The notes under the pieces were generated by a model, which made no database searches, was not told the origin of the DNA, and saw only the letters and a program-made list of their open reading frames with translations. A stretch of DNA of 15,672 bases from CAZZEX01 sp964653285 (GTDB lineage: Bacteria > Chloroflexota > Anaerolineae > B4-G1), in the NCBI GenBank assembly GCA_964653285.1, contig CAZZEX010000109.1:1-15672 (forward strand), in the 5' to 3' direction. The translations under genes and the position numbers were made by a program. Shown in pieces: positions 1-7,064 of this stretch (position 1 is the stretch's first letter; every line of letters begins with the position of its first letter).

Positions 1-39
1 GGGTAGGCATTTCACCATCACCAACAGACCTGCCCCAAC

Positions 40-1377
40 TTATTGAGATGATACGAGCGTACCGTCCTCGTCATCGTGGTGGTAGGCCACCCAGCGACCG
101 TCGGGCGAGACGTCGGCCACGCAGAACCAGCAGTCGGGCCGTTCGTCCAGGGGTATGACTGTGCTGACCTCGCCCGTCTCCACATCGAGCCGGTAGAGGT
201 TACCGTAACGGCCCTGGAATGTCGGGAGCACCCCGCCGTTTCCCTCAACGACCAGCCATCGCCGTGCGAAGAAGAGCGCATCGCCGGCAGGCGTCCAGGC
301 GACGAGCAGGATGTGATACAGGTCGTCGTAGTGCTCGTCCAGCACTTTACGCTGTTCGCTGCCGTCCACGCGCGCCAGAAAGAGGGTGCTACGGCTGGTG
401 CCAACGCCGGTCTGCCCGACGCTCCAGGCGATCCGGTCTCCGCCGGGGGAGACGAGGAAGTCGCCATACTGGTAGCCCGGCGCCCTGGTGAAATCCAGGC
501 GTTCCAACGTGCCACTGCGGGCGTCAAGAACGTGGGTAGCCTCGGCGGCGGTGATATCGGACCGGTAGTAGATGTGTTCCCCGACCACCTGGCACCTCTC
601 GGATGACCAGGGAACGCCGGCCGGGGTCAGGGTACAGCGCGCATCCCCATCCGGGCTGGTGAGGGTGAAGCTGGCGGGATCGGTGCGCTGCGCCGGCGAT
701 GGGATCAGCACCAGGGCCGGGCGGCCGAAACCGGCGCAGTCCGATGGAACGACGCTGGGCACGGACGTGGGTGTGGGGGTGCGAGAGGCGGCGTCTTGGC
801 TTTCCACGGGCCAGGCGGCCTGGTGTTGGGCCAGCCAGGATGGGTAGTTGGGATAGCCGGTGACTTCTTCCAGTGTGCGACCGCGCAAAGACCATCCGAC
901 GCCTGTGGCTTCCAGGGCGTACAGCCACCCGCCGATGGGCTCGTCCTGATGCAACACGACCGTGGCTGCGAACTCTGCGTCAGCCATACTTGCCAGTTCA
1001 TCACGCAAATCCACCACATCCTCCCGTGCGACGCGGAACCTCATCAATGTCACGTCCTGGCTCAGGTAAGGTTCCAGGCTCAGGCCAACGTCGGTCGAGA
1101 GCGCGTCCCGGATTCCCCATGGGGGTTCACCTTCGACTATCCGCAGGCTATCTGGCAGGCGGACGACCTGGCGCTGGATCTCTCCAAGCGATGTCAGTCC
1201 CCATAGCTCAAGCAACGCAAAGGCGTTCACGCAGGTGGGATCACCGGCACATTCAATCACGATGGGCATAGGCGTTGCCGTGGGTAGCTTCATCCCAGAA
1301 CTGCCGCAGGCGGCGAGGAGCAGCGCTAACAACAGCGACAGTAGCAAAAGTGATCCATTCAAGATTCTAGCCATCAT
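40..1377 (-). CDS. Lipoprotein with C-terminal TolB/PD40-like propeller repeats
   Basis: Predicted lipid-anchored exported protein of about 445 residues. The N-terminus has a Leu-rich signal segment and lipobox LLAAC, with acceptor Cys24. Residues about 35-200 form a region I do not recognise, with paired cysteines (ECAGDPTC). After a short Thr/Pro linker comes a beta-propeller-like part with repeats such as LVSPGGDRIAW, AWTPAGDALFF and VSPDGRWVAYH, the PD40/TolB signature. I start at the ATG at 1377, with AAGGAGG at 1382-1388 four nt upstream; the next ATG, 1374, is equally possible and has better spacing. The longer in-frame start at 1401 is rejected because it places the SD inside the gene. 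The SD overlaps the stop of the preceding gene (1388-1390), so translation is probably coupled. Only about four propeller blades are visible and the protein ends abruptly (GTLVSSQ), so it may be truncated. Ligand unknown. Confidence 0.82.
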   Translation of the reverse strand: MMARILNGSLLLLSLLLALLLAACGSSGMKLPTATPMPIVIECAGDPTCVNAFALLELWGLTSLGEIQRQVVRLPDSLRIVEGEPPWGIRDALSTDVGLSLEPYLSQDVTLMRFRVAREDVVDLRDELASMADAEFAATVVLHQDEPIGGWLYALEATGVGWSLRGRTLEEVTGYPNYPSWLAQHQAAWPVESQDAASRTPTPTSVPSVVPSDCAGFGRPALVLIPSPAQRTDPASFTLTSPDGDARCTLTPAGVPWSSERCQVVGEHIYYRSDITAAEATHVLDARSGTLERLDFTRAPGYQYGDFLVSPGGDRIAWSVGQTGVGTSRSTLFLARVDGSEQRKVLDEHYDDLYHILLVAWTPAGDALFFARRWLVVEGNGGVLPTFQGRYGNLYRLDVETGEVSTVIPLDERPDCWFCVADVSPDGRWVAYHHDDEDGTLVSSQ

Positions 1378-1387
1378 AGCGCCTCCT

Positions 1388-1891
1388 TCAATCATCCTCA
1401 AGAAGCCGTAGGGTCTCCACCATCCGGTCGAACAGAGCCGGGTCTTGACGGGTGGAAAGCAGCAAGACCCGGTCCGGCAACTGCACCAACACCCCTGCTC
1501 GCATGACCGACCATCCGCCAGGTTCCAGACGCAGCGCAGGCAAGCCGTTCACCTCGATGTCCTGTTCCTGTGCCACGGGGCCAAAACCAGCTCGCGCTTC
1601 CTCCAATGTGGTGACGTGTTCCGTCGGAGTGGGATACAGTCGCACGCGATAGAGCGATGGATCATTCCCGGTCAGCGGCTCGAAAACGTCGGCGTTATGG
1701 AAGTTCTGAAGATAGACTGCCGACGCGTCAGTGTCTCTGCCGAGCTCGGCTGCCCAGCCGGCCGGATAGTTGATCGTGATGCCCAGGTGGGTGTCGGTAT
1801 ATACCTCCGTCAGCGGCAGTGTGGGGTTGAAGGGATCGGCTGCCCCGCTCTCATGCAGCACCATCAGCGTGGGGGGATCCAGCGAGGTCAC
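1388..1891 (-). CDS. PsbP-like C-terminal domain, separated from its lipoprotein by a frameshift
   Basis: This frame encodes a compact domain containing EVYTDTHLGITINYPAGW, then EVNGLPALRLE and FDRMVETLRLL. This is the pattern of PsbP/Mog1-like domains that often end secreted proteins in this kind of genome. It has no signal peptide or lipobox, and its reading frame is open upstream into the end of the 1899-3077 gene, offset by one base. The simplest reading is that it is the C-terminal domain of that lipoprotein. The start given (GTG at 1891) is only the most plausible reinitiation site: it lies seven nt past the TGA at 1899-1901, with GAGGGAG just before it. A product from this start would stay in the cytoplasm. 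The gene ends at TGA 1388-1390, inside which the SD of the next gene begins. Confidence 0.6.
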   Translation of the reverse strand: MTSLDPPTLMVLHESGAADPFNPTLPLTEVYTDTHLGITINYPAGWAAELGRDTDASAVYLQNFHNADVFEPLTGNDPSLYRVRLYPTPTEHVTTLEEARAGFGPVAQEQDIEVNGLPALRLEPGGWSVMRAGVLVQLPDRVLLLSTRQDPALFDRMVETLRLLEDD

Positions 1892-1898
1892 ATCTCCC

Positions 1899-3077
1899 TC
1901 AAGGGCCGTGAAGGCACACTGTTCGCACGGCCCCAGGAGCGGGCCGGCGCGAGCCCTTGACCACCTGGGCCTGGCCCGTGGCCGGGTCGGCGGCCAAAAG
2001 CGCCATAGTGTCCTCCTCGCGCTGGACGTAGTACAGGATCGCACCGTCGCCGCTCCAGGTGGGGGCGTCCTGGAAAGTCTCGGTGTCGTTCAGTCGCCAG
2101 TGCTGGCCGGTCGCCGGGTCCAGCAGGTAGACCCGCCGCCCGGCGATGGCGGCGTTCTCGAAGACCATCCAGTCGGCCAGGTCCGGGCCGGTCTCTGCGG
2201 CCGGCACCGCAGCGTAGGCGATCTGGTCACCCCGGGGCGACCAGGCGACGATGCCGGGGATTTGTTCGGTCTCGCTCACCACCGTCGTGACCCGGCCGGA
2301 GGATACGTCGAACAGGTTGAGCCACTTGTTCACCTGGGCGGAGCGATACCCACCAGCGGTGAAGACCAGGGCGGAGCCGTCCAACGCCCAGCTCTGGTAC
2401 CTGGGATTGAGTAAGGTCACGTCAGCCAGAGGAGTGACCTGGCCTGTCTCGACGTCCAGCACCCACAGCGCCAGTCCGTCGGCCAGGATGGACGCTGACA
2501 GTGGGCCGAGCCAGAAGAGCACGTAGCGGCTGTCCGGCGACCACTGGCCCAGCACGATTTGCTCAGGAGTAACGGCGTGCTGCGAGCCTGACTGAAGCAC
2601 AGGCTGGAACAGCAGAGTGGGTTGTTCAGCCCGGTCATCTTTGACGCGAACCCGCCAGATTTCTACCGGTCCGCTGGCCTGGACGCCCGCACGAGGCTGA
2701 GGAGGCAGCCAGTTGGTCCGTACCACGAGCAGGTGGCGGCTGTCGGGCGACCAGTTGACTGTGCCCACGGTGCTGCCCGCAGGGAAAACGGTGCGGGTCT
2801 CGCCCTCTGCGCTTTCTAGGTCGAGGCTGCCGGCGGTCTCATTGACCACGGCTGTCCAACGGCCATCGGATGCTGGAACGCGACGTAACTGATCAGGCTC
2901 GCTTGGCGCCGCCGTGGCCACCGGTGTAGGTGTTCTGGTCGGTGGTAGTGTAGCGGTTGGAGCCGGCGTGTTGCCTGGCGACGGTGTGGGCATCACCGTG
3001 GCCGGTGTGCAGCCGGCCAGCAGCCACACCACCACGAGCAGCCCGCCTAACCAAGGGTGAGGGTTGTGCTTCTTCAA
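1899..3077 (-). CDS. TolB/PD40 propeller lipoprotein, frameshifted near its C-terminus
   Basis: Lipoprotein of 392 residues as read. The signal segment ends in lipobox LLAGC (Cys23), followed by a Pro/Thr-rich linker to about residue 57. At least six PD40/TolB-type strands follow: ASDGRWTAVV, WSPDSRHLLVV, WSPDSRYVLFW, WALDGSALVF, WSPRGDQIAYA and WSGDGAILYY, enough for one six-bladed propeller. The last credible residues are about DPATGQAQVVKG; then the frame runs into RRPAPGAVRTVCLHGP and stops, while the neighbouring frame continues sensibly into a PsbP-like domain. The start codon is TTG at 3077, chosen because AAGGAGG (3082-3088) precedes it and the signal peptide begins there. The TTG overlaps the stop of a 35-codon ORF (TTGA), indicating coupled translation. 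The intact ancestor would be about 562 residues, spanning 1388-3077. Confidence 0.8.
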   Translation of the reverse strand: MKKHNPHPWLGGLLVVVWLLAGCTPATVMPTPSPGNTPAPTATLPPTRTPTPVATAAPSEPDQLRRVPASDGRWTAVVNETAGSLDLESAEGETRTVFPAGSTVGTVNWSPDSRHLLVVRTNWLPPQPRAGVQASGPVEIWRVRVKDDRAEQPTLLFQPVLQSGSQHAVTPEQIVLGQWSPDSRYVLFWLGPLSASILADGLALWVLDVETGQVTPLADVTLLNPRYQSWALDGSALVFTAGGYRSAQVNKWLNLFDVSSGRVTTVVSETEQIPGIVAWSPRGDQIAYAAVPAAETGPDLADWMVFENAAIAGRRVYLLDPATGQHWRLNDTETFQDAPTWSGDGAILYYVQREEDTMALLAADPATGQAQVVKGSRRPAPGAVRTVCLHGP

Positions 3078-3181
3078 TTTGCCTCCTTTTCCCTGCGGAC
3101 GGCCGCGGCCGGCGAGAATGCGTAGGCGGTGAGGAGAGCAGCGGATAGCAAGACAGCAACGGGTTTGAATGGTCGCTTCAT
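3074..3181 (-). CDS. Hidden 35-residue ORF consisting of a signal peptide and short tail
   Basis: A 35-codon ORF exactly fills the gap between the META lipoprotein and the propeller lipoprotein. It starts with ATG at 3181-3179, immediately after the TAG of the upstream gene (3182-3184), and ends with TGA at 3074-3076, which overlaps the TTG start of the downstream gene. It has a textbook signal peptide: MKRPFK basic start, hydrophobic core VAVLLSAALLTAYAF, then SPAAA with likely signal-peptidase I cleavage after Ala27. The mature tail would be only VRREKEAN. AGGA four nt before the ATG is a weak SD; coupling to the preceding stop is more likely. Codons AAG-GAG-G near its end are also the SD of the next gene. 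It could be a secreted micropeptide, a translational coupler, or the remaining start of a lost secreted gene. No family recognised. Confidence 0.55.
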   Translation of the reverse strand: MKRPFKPVAVLLSAALLTAYAFSPAAAVRREKEAN

Positions 3182-4768
3182 CTATTCCTGTGCAGTGAAG
3201 ACCAGTGTTCGCCCGTCGCCCGTTTCCAGCCAGAGCTGGCTGCCATAGATGCGGTAGGCGGTCGCATCATCGAGCAAGCCCAGGTAGCGCTGCTCCTGCT
3301 CCATGACGCCTGCCGGGCCGCTGCAGGCCATCTCTGTGGCGATGGGAGGGTCAAAGGTGAGGAAAGGGCCATGCAAGGTATAGGTGGCGTTGTAGGCGTT
3401 GCAGCCCGCCGACCCGCTCGCCGAGCCGTCCTCGAAGGTTGCCGTGATCCTGGTCTCCGCCAATACATCCGTGGGCATCAGCAGAGGTATGTCCATCCCC
3501 TCGGCCGTCTTTTCCTCGATAAAGGCGGTCAACACCCAGGTGGTCCCCTCCAGGCTGGCATCACCGTCCTCTGGTAGCGGTTCAAAGACGAGCACCTCAC
3601 CCCGCGCGGTAAGGATCTCCAACTGCCCTTCGCTGAGGCGGTAGTTGGTCGCCCACCCGAGGCTCGTGGTGTACTGCCCTTCCTGCTCCAGCAGCGATTC
3701 CGGCCCGGTGCAGATGTCCCCCATCATCGCGAGCCAGGAGAACCTGATGTCGTCCCCGCTGGCCTCGTAGGTGGCAACGTAGCCTCTGCACCCGGCAGAT
3801 CCGCTGACCTGGTTCTGGTTCTCATCGTGAAAGGCGAAGGTGATGGTTGATCCCTCCACAGGGCTGCGGCCGTCCATCGAGACGAGCTGCCACGCAGTGC
3901 CCACGAGGTCACGGGGGTCCATCAGGAAGTTCTCTTTCATCGCGAAAACGAGGGTCGTTTCGCCCGCGGCATTGGTGATCTCCAGGCGACCATCCAGCAA
4001 CCGATAGGCAGCAGCGTTCCTGAGCGCCTCGGTATAGGCATCCTCCTGCTGCATGACGCCTTCAGGCGACGGGCAGAGTTGACAGGTAATCATCGTCTCG
4101 CCGATCGTCAGGGTGCCCTCGTCTGCCGCTGTGTATTCACCGCCATAGGCGTTGCAGCCCGCGAACCCGCCGACTTCCCCTCCAGCAAAATTCAGAGTGA
4201 TATTGGAGCCTTCGAGGAGACTGCTGCCGTTCAGCGAGGTAAGCACCCATTCGGTGTCGTCGAGGGCGGGGTCTATCGAGGGTTCCTCCTTCATGGCGAA
4301 CGTCAGGATCGTCTCGCCCGCAGTATTCTTGATCTCCAGGCGGTCACCCATCACCCAATAGGTAGCAGCGTTCCGCAGGGCCTCAAAGTAGGCATTCTCC
4401 TGCTGCATGACACATTCCGGCACGTTACAGTCCATATCCGTCTTATCAATGCCCCGCGCGGAGATGTTAAAGTCATTGCCGCTGCTGATATAGCGGGCGC
4501 CGTAGTAGTTGCAACCTGCATTCCCGCTGATCTCGTCCTCGTTGTGAAAGGCGAGGGTGATAGTAGAGTCCTCCACGGGGCTGTTGCCGTTCAGTGACGT
4601 GAGCACCCACTCTGTACCTTCAAGGGTGGTTCCCTCACTGGCGGGTTCGTTCCTGTTCCCTCCGCCGGGCGGCCCGACAGGCTCACCGGATCTGCCGCAC
4701 GCTGTGAGCACAGCCGCCAGCACCAGCGCGATGAGCGTGGTTAGAATTGTTTGCCTGCTGTACAGCAT
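3182..4768 (-). CDS. Lipoprotein with four tandem META (HslJ-like) domains
   Basis: Exported lipoprotein of 528 residues. Signal segment to lipobox LTAC (Cys24), Gly/Pro-rich spacer to about residue 45, then four META-domain repeats at about 49-160, 169-278, 288-396 and 406-526. Each opens with a TxWxLxx strand (GTEWVLTSLNG, DTEWVLTSLNG, GTAWQLVSMDG, GTTWVLTAFIE) and carries the AGCNxY-type turn (SGNAGCNYY, GGFAGCNAY, SGSAGCRGY, SGSAGCNAY). A downstream Cys follows (MDC, MITC, DIC, MACSG), then a helix of the form MQQExxYxxAL and a final LEIxxxxGExxLxF hairpin. META domains occur in HslJ and in envelope-stress and secreted proteins; the usual count is one or two, so four is long. Repeats 1 and 2 are the most alike, suggesting internal duplication. 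GGAG lies eight nt before the ATG. Role unknown; envelope protection or structure is inference. Confidence 0.88.
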   Translation of the reverse strand: MLYSRQTILTTLIALVLAAVLTACGRSGEPVGPPGGGNRNEPASEGTTLEGTEWVLTSLNGNSPVEDSTITLAFHNEDEISGNAGCNYYGARYISSGNDFNISARGIDKTDMDCNVPECVMQQENAYFEALRNAATYWVMGDRLEIKNTAGETILTFAMKEEPSIDPALDDTEWVLTSLNGSSLLEGSNITLNFAGGEVGGFAGCNAYGGEYTAADEGTLTIGETMITCQLCPSPEGVMQQEDAYTEALRNAAAYRLLDGRLEITNAAGETTLVFAMKENFLMDPRDLVGTAWQLVSMDGRSPVEGSTITFAFHDENQNQVSGSAGCRGYVATYEASGDDIRFSWLAMMGDICTGPESLLEQEGQYTTSLGWATNYRLSEGQLEILTARGEVLVFEPLPEDGDASLEGTTWVLTAFIEEKTAEGMDIPLLMPTDVLAETRITATFEDGSASGSAGCNAYNATYTLHGPFLTFDPPIATEMACSGPAGVMEQEQRYLGLLDDATAYRIYGSQLWLETGDGRTLVFTAQE

Positions 4769-4815
4769 ATCTTCTTCTCCAGAGCTACTTCATGCTTGGC
4801 GTAGCGGTGACCTGA

Positions 4816-4834
4816 CCCCCGCCGCAGGCGGAGG
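4816..4834 (-). terminator. GC-rich hairpin just downstream of the PA14-repeat gene
   Basis: Ten nt past the stop of the PA14 gene the minus strand reads CCTCCGCC-TGC-GGCGGGGG. This is an eight-pair stem with one T-G wobble and a three-base loop. There is no T-run after it, so it is not a standard intrinsic terminator; it may attenuate transcription, stabilise the 3' end of processed mRNA, or be nothing. The next gene starts 47 nt further on in the same direction. Confidence 0.35.
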
Positions 4835-4844
4835 CTTCATTGTG

Positions 4845-6569
4845 TCACCGGCGGCGCCAGGTGAGACGCGCCAACGCGACGCCGGTGCGCTCAAAGTACT
4901 CTAGCCTCACGGTGTGTGTGCCCTCGCTCAGGCTGAGCGTACCGCTGCGGTAGCCACGCATAGGCCGCCAACTGTCAATCACCAGTTGATCGTCCACGTA
5001 GAGCCGCACGCCGTCGTCGGAGTAGGTGGTGAAGGTGTAACGCCCGCCGCCGAACTCTACTGAGCGCGTCCAGACGGCGGAAAAGTTGTCGGCGGGCACG
5101 GCGGGATCGGGCGAACCCCGGCCCCAGTTAAAGTCCAGCGCCGCGTCCTGGCGCGTGAGGGCTGGACTGCCGGAGAGGTCACGGTTGGCGTAGTAGGCCA
5201 CGTCCCACGGCCCGCCCGCGCCCTGGTCGCCGGGGGCGACGGGGCCTGGTGTGGGGGTCGGCGCCGGCGCTGTGCCGGTTCGCTGCCAGGTCGCGCTGGC
5301 CTTGGCGGCCTGGGTGCGTTCAAAGTACTCGAGACGCACCGTGTGGTTCCCTTGCGAGAGAGTAGCGTAGCCGGTGCGCGTGCCCCGCATAGCACGCCAA
5401 CTGTTGATGATCAGCCGGTCGTCCACGTAGAGCCGCACGCCGTCGTCGGTGGTGGTGGTGAAACGGTAGCGACCGCTCTCGAAGGGGAAGTCGCCGCTCC
5501 AGCGCACGGAGAAGTCGTCACGGTTCACCCCCGACGCGGGGGCCTCCCAACGCCAGTTGAAGTCCACGGCGCTGTCGCTGCGCACCAGGACGGGCGAGCC
5601 GCTCAGATCGCGGTTGTTGAAGTACTCCCCTCGCCAGGGGCCGGGCATACCGGGGGCGGGAGTGACCACTGGCGTAGGGACGGAGGTAGGCGCAGAGGGA
5701 GGGGCGGGGGTACCGCTCTGCTCCCACCAGAAGCGGATGCGGGCCCCGCCGGCACGCTCGAAGTACTCCACCTTGAGAGCGTGCGTGCCTGCCAGGTAGG
5801 TCCCGTCCACGTAATGCCACTCGTAGTCCATCGGCTCCCAGAAATCCATAATCAGTGACTGGTCGAGCCAGACGCGCGCTCCGTCGTCGGAGCGGATGTT
5901 GAAGCGGTAGTAGCCGGGGGTGAAGTAGACGTCGCGCGTCCAGACGACGGAGAAATTGTCGCTGGGCATCCAATCGGCGGGAGCACCCTCGCCCCAGTCA
6001 AAGTTGATCTCGGTCTCGTCGCGGATCAGCGCCGGGCCGCCGCGCAGTTCGGGGTTGTCGTAGTAGCGGCCCTCCCAACCGCTGAAGGCGCCCAGCCTGT
6101 TCCACCACACGTGGGCGCTGGCCTCGCCACCGTGCTCGTAGTACTCGACGACGACGGTGTGCAGGCCGCTGGCGAGGGTGACGTCGCCCCAGGAGGTGTT
6201 GGGCAGTTTCTGGTCGCGCCAGGTGTCCACGACGCGGTTGCCGTCCACGTAGATGCGCACGCCGTCGTCGCAACTGGCGTAGAAACGGTAGGTGCCGGGG
6301 GTGAAGCCCAGGCTGCGCGTCCAGCGCACGGAAAAGTTGTCAGCCGGGACGGCGGAGTCGGGGCTGCCGTTGCCCCAGTCGAAATCAATGGCCGGGTCGT
6401 AGCGCACCAGGACCGACGCGCCGGAGAGGTCACGGTTGCCAAAGTACTCGGCCCGCCAGGTGTCGCCGCCGCTGACCCGCTCCCATCCCACCTGAATGGC
6501 CGCGCCTCCGTCGTGTTCATAGTATTCGACGCGCACGCGGTGGGTGCCCCGGGAGATGACGTGGTCCAC
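4845..6569 (-). CDS. PA14-repeat protein, downstream part after an in-frame amber codon
   Basis: This open stretch (574 residues from a GTG) carries the end of one PA14 domain and four complete ones, in the same frame as the signal-peptide fragment at 6588-6935. PA14 is a beta-sandwich domain, often glycan-binding, found in adhesins, glycosidases and toxins. In local numbering the complete domains lie at about 38-157, 164-285, 311-431 and 454-573. Each starts with an xYFxNRDLSGxPxLxR-type strand, has a DFNWGxGSP turn and DNFSxxWTR, then the hallmark (S/T)DDGxRxYxD loop, and closes with HTVxxEYxE. Pro/Thr-rich linkers separate the last three. The GTG at 6569 has no SD and sits inside a domain, so it is a formal start only; without readthrough of the TAG this part would lack a signal peptide. 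Stop TGA is at 4845-4847. Confidence 0.75.
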   Translation of the reverse strand: MDHVISRGTHRVRVEYYEHDGGAAIQVGWERVSGGDTWRAEYFGNRDLSGASVLVRYDPAIDFDWGNGSPDSAVPADNFSVRWTRSLGFTPGTYRFYASCDDGVRIYVDGNRVVDTWRDQKLPNTSWGDVTLASGLHTVVVEYYEHGGEASAHVWWNRLGAFSGWEGRYYDNPELRGGPALIRDETEINFDWGEGAPADWMPSDNFSVVWTRDVYFTPGYYRFNIRSDDGARVWLDQSLIMDFWEPMDYEWHYVDGTYLAGTHALKVEYFERAGGARIRFWWEQSGTPAPPSAPTSVPTPVVTPAPGMPGPWRGEYFNNRDLSGSPVLVRSDSAVDFNWRWEAPASGVNRDDFSVRWSGDFPFESGRYRFTTTTDDGVRLYVDDRLIINSWRAMRGTRTGYATLSQGNHTVRLEYFERTQAAKASATWQRTGTAPAPTPTPGPVAPGDQGAGGPWDVAYYANRDLSGSPALTRQDAALDFNWGRGSPDPAVPADNFSAVWTRSVEFGGGRYTFTTYSDDGVRLYVDDQLVIDSWRPMRGYRSGTLSLSEGTHTVRLEYFERTGVALARLTWRRR

Positions 6570-6584
6570 GGAGGACCAGGCGGC

Positions 6585-6935
6585 CTAGCGGTCGCGCCAG
6601 TCGTCCAAGACGAGCGTGTTGCCGACCCAGATACGGATGCCGTCGTCGGAGCGGTAGGAGAAGCGGTAGGTGCCGGTCTCGAACCACTCGTCGCGGGTCC
6701 AGCGGGCGGAAAAGTTGTCGGAGGGGACGGGGTCTCCGGGGCTGCCGGTACCCCACTCGAAGTGCAGGGTGTCGTCGTAGCGGGTGAGCGCCGGGCTGCC
6801 GCTGAGGTCGCGATTGGCGAAGTACTCGGCGTACCAGGCGCTTTGAGCGGTCGCCGTAGTCGCTGCCGGCCCGAAGCTCAATACAGCCAACGCAACGATG
6901 ACGGCGATGACGAGACTCCATATTCGATTTCTCAT
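6585..6935 (-). CDS. PA14-repeat protein, N-terminal part ending at a premature TAG
   Basis: Signal peptide (MRNRIWSLVIAVIVALAVLS core, likely cleavage after Ala30 in ATTATA-Q) followed by most of a PA14 domain: WYAEYFANRDLSGSPALTR, FEWGTGSP, DNFSARWTRD, RSDDGIRIWV. It stops at residue 116 in the middle of the domain, at TAG (6585-6587). Beyond the TAG the same frame continues the domain at once (AAWSS, HVISRGTHRVRVEYYEH), so this is the first half of a 696-codon gene with five PA14 domains running to 4845. The start is the ATG at 6935, eight nt after GGAGG; an ATG at 6940 is out of frame and stops after two codons, and the in-frame ATG at 7049 would bury the signal peptide. As read, the product would be a secreted 86-residue incomplete domain. 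Confidence 0.75.
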   Translation of the reverse strand: MRNRIWSLVIAVIVALAVLSFGPAATTATAQSAWYAEYFANRDLSGSPALTRYDDTLHFEWGTGSPGDPVPSDNFSARWTRDEWFETGTYRFSYRSDDGIRIWVGNTLVLDDWRDR

Positions 6936-7064
6936 TTCATTTCCCTCCACTCGAATTGTATTTGCCATACTGCCGAACTGGCAAGTGAAAACGGACGTCT
7001 CCCCATCTTCCCAAGGGAGTGTCTCTAGCGTAAGGATGTCTGACCGCATTCGCCAGCGGTTACC

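Noticed and set aside
1388..2044. Start of the PsbP-like frame at 2044
   Set aside because: The first part (MRSCTTSSARRTLWR...) is a shadow of the propeller frame and looks like no protein domain; the credible part begins only near 1930.
3100..3111. CGGCCGCGGCCG palindrome as a terminator
   Set aside because: No T-run, and it lies within the 35-codon ORF, where it encodes the Ala-rich cleavage region; composition alone can explain it.
4790..4840. 16-codon ORF (MKPPPAAG...) in the gap between the PA14 and META genes
   Set aside because: No SD, no signal-peptide pattern and no exact fit to its neighbours, unlike the 3074-3181 ORF; it overlaps the GC hairpin that explains its composition.
6111..7028. 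305-codon plus-strand open frame over the PA14 gene
   Set aside because: Antisense shadow of PA14 repeats; low-complexity Val/Gly/Ala translation and no SD.
6585..7049. Start of the PA14 gene at the ATG 7049
   Set aside because: It would place 38 residues in front of a clear signal peptide; the ATG at 6935 has GGAGG at proper spacing.
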